From CALBZH01 sp964538515 (GTDB taxonomy: Bacteria; Desulfobacterota; Syntrophobacteria; Syntrophobacterales; Syntrophobacteraceae), in contig CAZIEW010000018.1 of the NCBI GenBank assembly GCA_964538515.1, positions 6,962 to 70,961 on the forward strand: a stretch of 64,000 bases of DNA. The letters are read 5' to 3'. The notes under the pieces are model-generated. The model did not search any database. It worked only from the letters and a program-made list of their open reading frames with translations, and was not told the origin of the DNA. The translations under genes and the position numbers were made by a program. Below, in pieces: positions 45,435-53,715 of the stretch; within the stretch, counting starts at the first letter, position 1; every line of letters starts with the position of its first letter.

Positions 45435-46760
45435 TCAACCTGCTGCTGCCCTCAGAACTTCTTCCAGAATCGTCAGGCTGGTGTCCACTTCCTCTTCGGA
45501 AATGGTCAGGGCCGGTGAGATCCGGATCGTGTTCTCGCCGCAGCCGAGGAGGAGGAGTCCCTTGGCGAAGGCCGCCTGGACGATGGCGTTGCGCCATTCG
45601 GGGGCGCGCTCCTTGGTTTCACGGTCCTTGACGATCTCGATCCCGATCATGAGTCCTTTGCCGCGCACATCCCCGATGCATTCGATGGATTGCTGAAGCG
45701 CGTGCAGACCTTCCATGAACTGCTCGCCGCGAGCGGCGGCGTTGGCCATGAGCGCCTCTTCCAGGAGGTCGATGGTGGCCAGGGCCGCGGCGCAGGAGAC
45801 CGGGTTTCCACCGAAGGTCGAGGCGTGGGACCCTGCTTCCCAATCCATCAAGTCCGTCCGCGCCACCATCGCGCCAAGCGGCATGCCGGACGCGACGCCC
45901 TTGGCAATGGCGAGGACATCCGGGACAACGGCGAAGTGCTCGACGGCGAACATCTTGCCGGTCCGCCCCATCCCGGATTGAACCTCGTCCGCGACCAACA
46001 AAATGCCGTACTTCTCGGTCAACGCTCTGAGAGAGGCCAAGAACCGAGGTGGGGGAACGATGTAGCCGCCTTCCCCCTGGATCGGCTCCACAAAGACCGC
46101 CGCCACTTCTTCGGGCGGCACGCAGGTGCGGAACAGGACGTCCTCGATCCACTGCACGCATTCCGTGCCGCAGCGATCCGCGTACATCCCATGGATGCAC
46201 CGGTAGCAACTGGGGTAAGGCACGTGCGTGATGCCCGAGATCAGCGGGCTGTAATGCCGTTTTTGTACGATCTTGCTCGCCGTGAGCGAGAGGGCTCCCA
46301 TCGTGCGCCCGTGAAACGCGCCGAAGAAGGCGATGTTGAGGTCTCGCCGCGTGTGCCAACGGGCGAGCTTGAAGGCGGCCTCGACCGCTTCCGCGCCCGA
46401 GTTGCCGAAAAAGACCTTGTGGGGCTCAGCCCCCGGGGCCAGCTCCGCCAGTCGCCGGGCGAGTCTGATTTGGGCCGTGTAGTAGAAATCGGTTCCCGAC
46501 ATATGAAGGAGCTGCTCGGCCTGATGCTTGATCGCCTCCACAACCCGGGGATGGCAGTGCCCCGTGGTGCACACGGCAATCCCGGCCGTCAAATCGAGAA
46601 AGGTGTTCCCGTCGGGATCCCGGATCCATACCCCCTCGCCCTTCTCGGCGACGAGCGGGTAGACTCGGGTGTAGGACGGCGACACATATTGGGCGTCCTG
46701 CTCGATCAGAGCGGCCGCCTTGGGGCCTGGCAAGGGTGTCCGAATCTCAGGTCGTCTCAT
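45435..46760 (-). CDS. Class III PLP-dependent aminotransferase (4-aminobutyrate / lysine 6-aminotransferase-like)
   Basis: 441-residue class III aminotransferase, moving an omega- or epsilon-amino group to 2-oxoglutarate. Motifs: VWIRDPDGNTFLDLTAGIAV, FFGNSGAEAVEAAFKLARW, FHGRTMGALSLTASK, EPIQGEGGYIVPP, LLVADEVQSGMGRTGK, and PLP Lys in AIAKGVASGMPLG. C-terminal ISPALTISEEEVD. Neighbouring ALDH7 and glutaryl-CoA dehydrogenase genes favour lysine or 2-aminoadipate/5-aminovalerate as substrate, but 4-aminobutyrate fits the sequence equally. ATG 46760 follows GGGAGG and overlaps the HHH-protein gene by 14 bases; ATG 46787 is in frame but less likely. Confidence 0.9.
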   Translation of the reverse strand: MRRPEIRTPLPGPKAAALIEQDAQYVSPSYTRVYPLVAEKGEGVWIRDPDGNTFLDLTAGIAVCTTGHCHPRVVEAIKHQAEQLLHMSGTDFYYTAQIRLARRLAELAPGAEPHKVFFGNSGAEAVEAAFKLARWHTRRDLNIAFFGAFHGRTMGALSLTASKIVQKRHYSPLISGITHVPYPSCYRCIHGMYADRCGTECVQWIEDVLFRTCVPPEEVAAVFVEPIQGEGGYIVPPPRFLASLRALTEKYGILLVADEVQSGMGRTGKMFAVEHFAVVPDVLAIAKGVASGMPLGAMVARTDLMDWEAGSHASTFGGNPVSCAAALATIDLLEEALMANAAARGEQFMEGLHALQQSIECIGDVRGKGLMIGIEIVKDRETKERAPEWRNAIVQAAFAKGLLLLGCGENTIRISPALTISEEEVDTSLTILEEVLRAAAG

Positions 46761-47031
46761 GGCGCCTTTGCCTCCCTGGCTTCTCATCTTTCCAATTCCA
46801 CCATTTCAAGCACTCCGGGTCGTGCACCTCATGGCTTGCGAAATAGACCGCGCAGCGAAAAACGTAGAGCATGCAGCGGTCGATGTGGCTTCCTCGAAGC
46901 GCCATCAGCCTCGCGTACATCGCCTCCGGGTCCGCTCGCCGAAGGTCTTCCACCCGATGAAATCCAAGATCCTCCAGGTCCTTGGCAATGCTCGGCCCAA
47001 CGCCGGGAATGACCCGAAGCTCCTTGCCCAT
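46747..47031 (-). CDS. Helix-hairpin-helix (Cdd1/pathogenicity-locus-like) protein
   Basis: 94-residue protein with a helix-hairpin-helix of the Cdd1/TfoX-C type: LRVIPGVGPSIAKDLEDLGF, then VEDLRRADPEAMYARLMALR, followed by the Cys-containing half HIDRCMLYVFRCAVYFA and DPECLKWWNWKD. Such proteins are predicted nucleic-acid binders with no settled role. It starts 20 bases after the beta-lactamase stop and overlaps the aminotransferase start, so the three genes likely form one transcript. Confidence 0.82.
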   Translation of the reverse strand: MGKELRVIPGVGPSIAKDLEDLGFHRVEDLRRADPEAMYARLMALRGSHIDRCMLYVFRCAVYFASHEVHDPECLKWWNWKDEKPGRQRRHETT

Positions 47032-47051
47032 TGTCTCTCCCGTCCTTGGAG

Positions 47052-47924
47052 CTACAGGATCCCGAGGTCTCCCAGGATCTGGCGGGTAATGTCGAGGCGC
47101 GCTTTCAGGAACGCATCGTCCACGTGGGCTCCTTCGATGTTTGTGGCAAAACAGTAGAGCTGACCCGACTTTTCAATTGCTCCGATAAACCACCCGATCG
47201 GCTGCCCGGCCCGCTGCACGGCTCCGGTCTTGCCGCTCAGCCGGTAGCTTGGCGTGTCCTCCATCACGAGGATCCGTTTGACGATCTCCATGGACCGCCT
47301 GGAAAACGGCAGGTCACCCTGGTAAAGCCGCCGCAGGAATTCGACTTGCTCGTCCGCCGAAATTCGCAGTCCCCCGTCCAGCCAAAACGAATCGACGGGG
47401 CCCGTGAGATTTCGGTTGCCGTATCCAACCTCGTCCACGAAGTGCTGCATGCGCTCCTTACCCAGCCTTCGGGCCAGTTCCTGGTAGTACCAAACGGCGG
47501 ATGCCGCCATGGCGGACTGGAGCGTCTGGTCGCGATTCCATGCTGCAATCTGGTACTGTGTGCCGTCCCACGGAAGCATGGTGCTCTCGTCCTGGACGAC
47601 TCCGGCTTCCAACGCCATGAGCGCGTTCATCACCTTGAAGGTCGATGCGGGAAGGAATCTCTCTTCACACCGTTCGGGGTTGTAACGCACATAGGACTTC
47701 GCATTCACGGCGAAGAGGACGAACGCCCCCTTGACATTGGCGGCATCGAAGTATTTCTTGAAATCGGGTCGCAGCTCAACAGCCGGCACGGCAACCCGCG
47801 CCGGATCGATGGGAGGCAGCGTCGGGGGATCGGTTTCCGTGATCCCCGCCAGCACGTTTGCCGTCGCACCCCAAAACAGGCACAGGCCCAGGAGGAGTGC
47901 TTTTTGCCCCTTATTCAGTCGCAT
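47052..47924 (-). CDS. Class D (OXA-type) beta-lactamase
   Basis: 290-residue secreted serine beta-lactamase. Signal peptide KALLLGLCLFWGATANVLAG, then the four class D marks in order and spacing: STFK (Ser94, Lys97; Lys is the carbamylated base in OXA enzymes), SAV (142-144), YGN (168-170) and KTGA (232-235), with a following GWFIG. All catalytic residues are intact, so beta-lactam hydrolysis or a sensor-type penicillin-binding role is possible. ATG 47924 follows AAAGGA; ATG 47939 is also in frame. No integrase, transposase or cassette site lies nearby, so it looks chromosomal and intrinsic rather than recently mobile. Confidence 0.9.
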   Translation of the reverse strand: MRLNKGQKALLLGLCLFWGATANVLAGITETDPPTLPPIDPARVAVPAVELRPDFKKYFDAANVKGAFVLFAVNAKSYVRYNPERCEERFLPASTFKVMNALMALEAGVVQDESTMLPWDGTQYQIAAWNRDQTLQSAMAASAVWYYQELARRLGKERMQHFVDEVGYGNRNLTGPVDSFWLDGGLRISADEQVEFLRRLYQGDLPFSRRSMEIVKRILVMEDTPSYRLSGKTGAVQRAGQPIGWFIGAIEKSGQLYCFATNIEGAHVDDAFLKARLDITRQILGDLGIL

Positions 47925-47967
47925 TGCAGTTCCTTTCATGAATCATGGCTCTCCGGGGAGCAAAGCG

Positions 47968-47996
47968 TTGACCGCTCCCGGATTTCATAGTTTACT
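47968..47996 (+). promoter_or_regulatory. Promoter of the pdh-lip operon
   Basis: TTGACC (47968-47973) and TTTACT (47991-47996) are separated by 17 bases, about 54 bases before the pdhA ATG, in the divergent space between the beta-lactamase and pdhA. Confidence 0.45.
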
Positions 47997-48049
47997 GACT
48001 CCATACGGTTTCTATCATTTCCGCTCCCAGCCAACAAAGGATAAGCGCG

Positions 48050-49156
48050 ATGCCGAGACAAGAGATCGATCTCCCTCACCGGTTGGAGTACCTGTCCATC
48101 CTGGACGAAAACGGGCAGGTGGATACGAGCCTGGAGCCCGACATCCCGGCGGAGCTGCTTCTAAAGCTGCACCGGGCAATGGTCCTTGGCCGCAGATTCG
48201 ATGAGCGGATGCTCACCCTCCAGCGCCAGGGGCGCATCGGGACCTTCGCTCCCATCAAGGGGCAGGAAGCATCCCAGCTCGGGGCTGTTGCCGTCCTGAA
48301 CTCCCAGGACTGGCTGGTACCCGCATTTCGGGAGACGGCCGCCGAGATTTGGCGCGGAAAGCCCATGGAAAACGTCCTCCTTCTGTTCAGCGGCTACAAC
48401 GAAGGGGGGCAAATCGATGACACGCTGAGGAATCTCCCCGTCGCCATCCCAGTGGGCAGCCAGCCCCTGCACGCCGTGGGATTGGGCTATGGAATCAAAT
48501 ACCACAAGAAGCAGGAGGTCGTGATGACCTTTTTCGGAGACGGGGCGACCTCCGAAGGGGATGTTCACGAGGCTCTCAACTTTGCGGGTGTGTTCCAGGT
48601 CCCCGTCATCTTTGTGTGCCAGAACAACCATTGGGCCATTTCCATTCCTCGAGGCAAACAGACTCGAGCCAAGACCCTCGCTCAGAAAGCCCTCGGTTAT
48701 GGCATCCCGGGAATTGCCGTGGACGGCAACGACATCCTGGCAATGGTTGCCGCCGCCAAGGAGGCCGTCGACCGGGCACGGTCAGGGGGTGGGCCGACGT
48801 TCATCGAAGCCATCACCTATCGCATGTCGATGCACACCACAGCAGACGACCCCAAACGCTACCGCACGGACGAGGAGGTGCAGGAGTGGGTGAAGCGCGA
48901 TCCCATCGTTCGCTTCGAAACCTACCTTGGGAGCAAAGGCCTCTTGACGGAAGAAGCCGCCAAGGCAGTGGACGAGGAAGTGCGGGCTGAGGTCAAGGCC
49001 GCGGAAGAACGATGGGCCAAGCGCATCGAGGGTCCCCTCGACCCCGTCACCATGTTCGACGGAGCGTTTGCGGAGCTCCCGCCTCATCTGATTTCCCAGC
49101 GGGAGGAGCTGAAGCGCGAGGTGGAGGCACAGAAACGGGAGGCGCACCATGGCTAA
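48050..49156 (+). CDS. pdhA: Pyruvate (2-oxoacid) dehydrogenase E1 component, alpha subunit
   Basis: Thiamine-diphosphate subunit of the heterotetrameric E1 that decarboxylates pyruvate or branched 2-oxoacids. 368 residues. ThDP motif GDGATSEGDVHEALNFAGVF ends in CQNNHWAIS; phosphorylation-loop-like MSMHTTADDPKRYR. N-terminal FAPIKGQEASQLGAV is typical of the Gram-positive/alpha-beta type. ATG 48050 follows AAAGGAT. The 3' end overlaps pdhB by 8 bases. Pyruvate versus branched-chain substrate cannot be settled; the lipB-lipA link favours a general housekeeping complex. Confidence 0.93.
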   Translation: MPRQEIDLPHRLEYLSILDENGQVDTSLEPDIPAELLLKLHRAMVLGRRFDERMLTLQRQGRIGTFAPIKGQEASQLGAVAVLNSQDWLVPAFRETAAEIWRGKPMENVLLLFSGYNEGGQIDDTLRNLPVAIPVGSQPLHAVGLGYGIKYHKKQEVVMTFFGDGATSEGDVHEALNFAGVFQVPVIFVCQNNHWAISIPRGKQTRAKTLAQKALGYGIPGIAVDGNDILAMVAAAKEAVDRARSGGGPTFIEAITYRMSMHTTADDPKRYRTDEEVQEWVKRDPIVRFETYLGSKGLLTEEAAKAVDEEVRAEVKAAEERWAKRIEGPLDPVTMFDGAFAELPPHLISQREELKREVEAQKREAHHG

Positions 49157-50129
49157 GATGACGATGGTTCAAGCGCTGAACTTGGCCCTCCGGCAGGAGA
49201 TGGCGAAAGACGAGCGCGTGATCGTGCTTGGGGAAGATGTCGGGCTCGACGGTGGCGTGTTCCGAGTGACGGAGGGCCTCATCCAGGAATTCGGCGAGGA
49301 GCGCGTGATCGATACCCCGCTTGCCGAATCGGGGATCGCCGGCATGTCCATCGGCATGGCGGTCTACGGCCTCCGCCCCGTCTGCGAAATGCAGTTTTCC
49401 GGCTTCAGCTACTACGCTCTGCACCAGATGGAAGCCCACGCCGCTCGGCTGCGGTGGAGGTCCGGAGGCCGTTTCTCGGTGCCCATGGTCCTCCGATGCC
49501 CCTACGGAGGCGGCGTCCGGGCGTTGGAGCACCATTCCGAAAGCCGCGAAATCTACTGGGCCCACACGCCGGGGCTCAAAATGGTCATCCCCTCGACCCC
49601 GCGCAATGCGCGAGCACTCCTGGTGAGTGCCATCCGGGATCCGGATCCCGTGGTTTTCTATGAGCCCAAAGCGTCTTACCGAGCATTCCGTGAGGAGGTC
49701 CCCGAAGAGGAAGAAACCTTTCCGCTCGGCAACTCGGTAGTCGCCCGGGAAGGGAAGGACGTGACGATCATCACCTACGGCGCGATGCTTCGCCCCACGC
49801 TGGAAGCCGCCGAGCAGCTCAAGGAAAAGGACGGCATCGAGGCTGAGGTCATCGATCTGCTGACACTCATGCCCCTGGACGACGCGCTTTTCACCGCATC
49901 CGCCCGCAAGACGGGGCGCGTCGTCATTGTCCACGAGGCCCCCCGAACCTACGGCGCCGGGGCCGAGCTCATTGCGCGTCTTGTTGAAAAGTCGTTCCTA
50001 CACCTGGAGGCACCGATCAAGCGTGTCACGGGGTTCGATATCGTGATCCCGCTCTATCAGCGCGAGATGGAGTATCTGCCGGGGGTTTTCAGAATTGCGG
50101 AAGCGGTCCGGGAGACGCTCCGGTTTTAG
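49149..50129 (+). CDS. pdhB: Pyruvate (2-oxoacid) dehydrogenase E1 component, beta subunit
   Basis: 326-residue partner of PdhA that completes the ThDP active site. Typical N-terminus MVQALNLALRQEMAKDERV, then GEDVGLDGGVFRVTEGL, EERVIDTPLAESGIAGMSIG (with the catalytic Glu), VIPSTPRNARALLVSAIRDP, and the C-terminal transketolase domain with VVIVHEAPRTYGAGAELIA. Normal length for the family. Overlaps pdhA by 8 bases and is followed after 47 bases by the E2 gene. Confidence 0.94.
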   Translation: MAKMTMVQALNLALRQEMAKDERVIVLGEDVGLDGGVFRVTEGLIQEFGEERVIDTPLAESGIAGMSIGMAVYGLRPVCEMQFSGFSYYALHQMEAHAARLRWRSGGRFSVPMVLRCPYGGGVRALEHHSESREIYWAHTPGLKMVIPSTPRNARALLVSAIRDPDPVVFYEPKASYRAFREEVPEEEETFPLGNSVVAREGKDVTIITYGAMLRPTLEAAEQLKEKDGIEAEVIDLLTLMPLDDALFTASARKTGRVVIVHEAPRTYGAGAELIARLVEKSFLHLEAPIKRVTGFDIVIPLYQREMEYLPGVFRIAEAVRETLRF

Positions 50130-50176
50130 GCGCCACACAACAAGCAGGTATCCTACCCTGAGGATGAGGAGGCGGT

Positions 50177-51544
50177 ATGTCGGTTGAATTCAAGCTCCCC
50201 GATCTGGGAGAGGGGATCCATGAGGGTGAGATCATTGATATTTTGGTATCCGTCGGGGATCCCGTGGAAGATGGCCAGCCCGTACTCGTGGTTGAAACGG
50301 ACAAAGCCACGACGGAGGTTCCCGCACCGGTCACGGGCACCGTTGAGGCTATCAACGTCCGCCCGGGTGACCAGGTGAAAGTCGGGCAGGTCCTCATGGT
50401 TTTCACAGAGAAGGGCGCTGAAGCGGCGCCTAAACCGACTTCCCTCGGAGCTGAAAAACCCGCTGCTCCATCGATGCCGGTGTCTCCCCCGGAAAAGGCA
50501 CCGGATGCAACCGTTGCGCAAGCTCCTCCTCCGGCGGCCGCCCCCCCAAGCGGTCCGGTTCCCGCGGCTCCATCCACGCGTCGTCTGGCCCGGGAGCTTG
50601 GGGTAGACATTCGCTTGGTGACCGCAACCGGCCCTGGAGGTCGCGTCACACCGGAAGACGTTCGAGCCTTTGCAGAGCGAGGCCGCAGCATCGAGGTCCC
50701 GCTCGGGGTCGAGCCTGCCGTGATGGCGCCGACCGAAGAAGAGGTCGTCGTTTTGACGCCGCTGGCCGGGGTGGGCTCACCTTTGGCGGAGCCGGGCCCC
50801 GAGGTGGGACCGCTCATGGATTTTGCCCGCTGGGGCTCGGTGGAGCGAGCGCCACTGCGTTCAGTGCGTCGGGCGACCGCACGCCACATGGCTCTCGCCT
50901 GGTCGCAGATCCCACACGTGGTCCACCAGGATGCGGCGGACATCACCGACCTCGAGACCATGCGGCAGCGGCAGAAAGACTTCATTGCCGCTCAGGGCGG
51001 GGCGCTGAGCCTCACCGTCTTCGTGCTCAAGGCGGCAGTCGCGTCACTCAAGGAATTCCCCCGCTTCAATGCGAGCCTGGATGTGACCACCGAGGAGATC
51101 GTCCTCAAGCGCTACTATCACATCGGGGTTGCCGTCGACACGGACCGGGGGCTCATCGTGCCCATCATCCGTGACGTCGACCGGAAGAACATTCTGGATC
51201 TGGCCATCGACTTGAAAAACGTTGGGGAACGGACGAGGGAGGGAAAAGCGGGGAGGGACGACCTTCTCGGAGGATCCTTCACCATCACGAACATCGGCCC
51301 TTTGGGAGGCACGGCCTTCAGCCCGATCATCAATTTCCCGCAGGTAGCGATCTTGGGGCTTGCCCAAGCTCGATGGCAGCCGGTCGTGCGGGGGGAGGCG
51401 GAGCGGAGGGAGGTAGTGCCGCGACTCATGCTGCCGCTCATCCTGGCCTTCGACCACCGGGTGAATGACGGGGCCGATGCTGCGCGCTTCCTCAATCGCC
51501 TCAAGGAGATCCTGGAAGATCCTCAGAAGTTTATCTTGATATGA
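50177..51544 (+). CDS. pdhC: 2-Oxoacid dehydrogenase E2 (dihydrolipoamide acyltransferase)
   Basis: 455-residue core of the complex, moving the acyl group from E1 to CoA. One N-terminal lipoyl domain with the lipoyl-lysine in VVETDKATTEVPAP, a Pro/Ala-rich linker (about 85-130), a peripheral subunit-binding domain STRRLARELGVDIRLV with GPGGRVTPEDV, a second linker, and the catalytic domain ending in FDHRVNDGADAARFLNRL (HxxxDG active site). GAGGAGG precedes ATG 50177. A single lipoyl domain is the common Gram-positive-like arrangement. Substrate of the lipA/lipB enzymes encoded downstream. Confidence 0.94.
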   Translation: MSVEFKLPDLGEGIHEGEIIDILVSVGDPVEDGQPVLVVETDKATTEVPAPVTGTVEAINVRPGDQVKVGQVLMVFTEKGAEAAPKPTSLGAEKPAAPSMPVSPPEKAPDATVAQAPPPAAAPPSGPVPAAPSTRRLARELGVDIRLVTATGPGGRVTPEDVRAFAERGRSIEVPLGVEPAVMAPTEEEVVVLTPLAGVGSPLAEPGPEVGPLMDFARWGSVERAPLRSVRRATARHMALAWSQIPHVVHQDAADITDLETMRQRQKDFIAAQGGALSLTVFVLKAAVASLKEFPRFNASLDVTTEEIVLKRYYHIGVAVDTDRGLIVPIIRDVDRKNILDLAIDLKNVGERTREGKAGRDDLLGGSFTITNIGPLGGTAFSPIINFPQVAILGLAQARWQPVVRGEAERREVVPRLMLPLILAFDHRVNDGADAARFLNRLKEILEDPQKFILI

Positions 51545-51581
51545 TGATGGCGATGATCGCGCTTCGGGAGACGAATCCACC

Positions 51582-53009
51582 ATGGTAATGGGCGAGCTCA
51601 CTCAAGAAACGGATGTCCTGGTGCTGGGAGGTGGCCCCGGGGGCTACGCCGCCGCTTTTCGCGCGGCGGATCTCGGGATGGATGTGACGGTACTCGATGC
51701 CGAAGGGCGGCTGGGTGGCGTCTGCCTGTTTCGGGGCTGTATCCCGTCCAAGACACTCCTCCACGTGACGGAGCTTCTGCACGACGCAAAGCAGGCTCAG
51801 GAGATGGGGCTTACCTTCGGAGCGCCACAGCTGGACCTGGAGCAGCTTCGTCGCTGGAAGAGCCAAGTAATCGAAAAACTGGCCGGAGGCCTGTCGGACC
51901 TTGCGAAGAAGCGGGGCGTTCAAGTGATCAAGGGGCGCGGGGTCTTTGAAAGCTCCAATCTCGTGCGGGTGGCCGGAGGGGAGATCTCCCATTTCAAGTT
52001 CCGGCACGCCATCATAGCGACGGGATCCCAGGCTGCGCCGCTTCCCGGTGGCGAGCTCAAAGCCGGCGGAAGGATCATGGGGTCCTCCGGCGCCCTGGCT
52101 CTTGCCGATATTCCCAAGAAGCTCCTGGTGGTCGGTGGCGGCTATGTGGGCATGGAGCTTGGGTCCGTCTACGGGGCGCTCGGAAGCGACGTGACAGTCG
52201 TGGAGGTCGGGAGCCGGATCATGGCAGGGGCGGACGCTGATCTCGTCCAGCCCGTTGCGCGCAGGCTGGCAGGGCTGTTCAAGGCCATCCACCTGGACAC
52301 CCGTGTCACGTCCCTCGTCGAGGAAGGCAGCCAGGTACACGCTACCTTCGAGGGCAAGGAAAGCTTGCCGCCGGCGGCGTTTGACCGGGCCCTAATTGCG
52401 ATCGGGCGGCACCCGAACAGCAAGGGTATCGGTCTCGAAAACACTCAGGTCAAAACCGACGAGCGGGGGTTTATCGTAGTGGATGAGCAACGCCGGACAA
52501 CGGACCCGCATATTTTCGCAATCGGGGACGTGATCGGTGGTGTTATGCTGGCCCACAAGGCCATGCACGAAGGAAAGATCGCCGCCGAGGTGATCGCCGG
52601 TCAGCCCGCCGCTTTTGACTTCCAGGCCATCCCTGCCGTCGTGTACACCGACCCCCAGATCGCCTGGTGCGGACTCACCGAAGAGGAAGCCCGCCGGCAG
52701 AAACGTGCGGTCCAGATCGCCCGATTCCCCTGGTCGGCTTCGGGGCGAGCCGCATCGCTCGGGATTCACAAGGGCATGACCAAGCTCATTGTCGATCCGG
52801 AATCGGGAAGGGTCCTCGGGATGGGGATCGTGGGACGGGAAGCCGGGGAGATGATCGCCGAAGGGGTGCTCGCCATTGAAATGGGAGCGTTGGCGGAAGA
52901 CCTGGCCCTCACGATCCACCCACATCCCACGCTGTCCGAAGGAGAGGGAGAAGCCGCTGAGGCGCTTTTCGGCAGCTCGACTCACATTCTGCCGCTGCGG
53001 AAGGCTTGA
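51582..53009 (+). CDS. lpdA: Dihydrolipoyl dehydrogenase (E3)
   Basis: 475-residue FAD disulfide oxidoreductase regenerating lipoamide and reducing NAD+. FAD motif LVLGGGPGGYAAAFRAADLG; redox cysteines GGVCLFRGCIPSKT; NAD site LLVVGGGYVGMELGSVYGALG; second FAD contact FAIGDVIGGVMLAHKAMHEG; and the C-terminal active-site base in LTIHPHPTLSE. Start ATG 51582 (ATG 51588 also possible). Its stop TGA shares one base with the lipB ATG (TGATG). Confidence 0.95.
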   Translation: MVMGELTQETDVLVLGGGPGGYAAAFRAADLGMDVTVLDAEGRLGGVCLFRGCIPSKTLLHVTELLHDAKQAQEMGLTFGAPQLDLEQLRRWKSQVIEKLAGGLSDLAKKRGVQVIKGRGVFESSNLVRVAGGEISHFKFRHAIIATGSQAAPLPGGELKAGGRIMGSSGALALADIPKKLLVVGGGYVGMELGSVYGALGSDVTVVEVGSRIMAGADADLVQPVARRLAGLFKAIHLDTRVTSLVEEGSQVHATFEGKESLPPAAFDRALIAIGRHPNSKGIGLENTQVKTDERGFIVVDEQRRTTDPHIFAIGDVIGGVMLAHKAMHEGKIAAEVIAGQPAAFDFQAIPAVVYTDPQIAWCGLTEEEARRQKRAVQIARFPWSASGRAASLGIHKGMTKLIVDPESGRVLGMGIVGREAGEMIAEGVLAIEMGALAEDLALTIHPHPTLSEGEGEAAEALFGSSTHILPLRKA

Positions 53010-53713
53010 TGAGCGATCTCGCAAGTCGCAACCTACCGCGATGCCGCACCTGCTGGCTCGGTCGGATGGAATACCGGGCGGCGTGGAGGCTGCAGCAACG
53101 GCTGGTGGAAGAACGAAGCGGCAACCGGATCGAGGATACGCTCCTGCTCCTTGAGCATCCGCCGACCTTCACGTTGGGCAAGCGAACGGATGCGGCTCAC
53201 CTCCTGCTGACCGAGGAAGAGATGAAGCGCCGAGGGGCGGCGCTTGTTCCCGTGGATCGGGGCGGCGACGTCACCTTCCATGGTCCGGGACAGCTGGTGG
53301 GCTACCCCATCATCAGCCTGGCGGGCCGCCAGGGGGGACCCGGTCGATACATGCGGGATCTTGAAGAGACCCTGATTCGGGCGATGTCCCGCTTCGGCGT
53401 CGAGGCAGGGCGGGTTGCCGGACTCACGGGCGTTTGGGTCGGCGACGAAAAGATCGCGGCCATCGGAGCCAGGATCAATGCGCGGCGCGTCACCAGCCAC
53501 GGGTTTGCGCTGAACGTTTCGACCGACCTGTCCTATTTCGAGTGGATCATTCCCTGCGGGATTCGAGGACGGGGCGTAACGTCGCTCAGCCGGGCTGTGG
53601 GGCGGAATGTGCCGCTGAGTGAGGTCATGGCGTCCGTGATCCGAGCATTTGGAGACGTGTTTGGCTGCTCCACGGAGGCCATCGAGCGGGAAGCGCTCCT
53701 TCAAGAGGTCTAG
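53009..53713 (+). CDS. lipB: Octanoyl-ACP:protein octanoyltransferase
   Basis: Transfers octanoyl from ACP to the lipoyl domain lysine (first step of lipoate synthesis). 234 residues from ATG 53009, which overlaps the lpdA stop by one base; a TTG one codon earlier is an alternative. Motifs: TLLLLEHPPTFTLGKRTD, RGGDVTFHGPGQLVGYPI, and IAAIGARINARRVTSHGFAL with the conserved Lys (DEKIAAIG) and downstream IIPCGIRGRGVTSL carrying the active-site Cys. Acts directly on the E2 made from the same operon. Confidence 0.95.
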   Translation: MSDLASRNLPRCRTCWLGRMEYRAAWRLQQRLVEERSGNRIEDTLLLLEHPPTFTLGKRTDAAHLLLTEEEMKRRGAALVPVDRGGDVTFHGPGQLVGYPIISLAGRQGGPGRYMRDLEETLIRAMSRFGVEAGRVAGLTGVWVGDEKIAAIGARINARRVTSHGFALNVSTDLSYFEWIIPCGIRGRGVTSLSRAVGRNVPLSEVMASVIRAFGDVFGCSTEAIEREALLQEV

Positions 53714-53715
53714 TC

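Noticed and set aside
45690..47012. A 440-codon plus-strand frame opposite the aminotransferase.
   Set aside because: Antisense shadow; the aminotransferase carries every class III motif.
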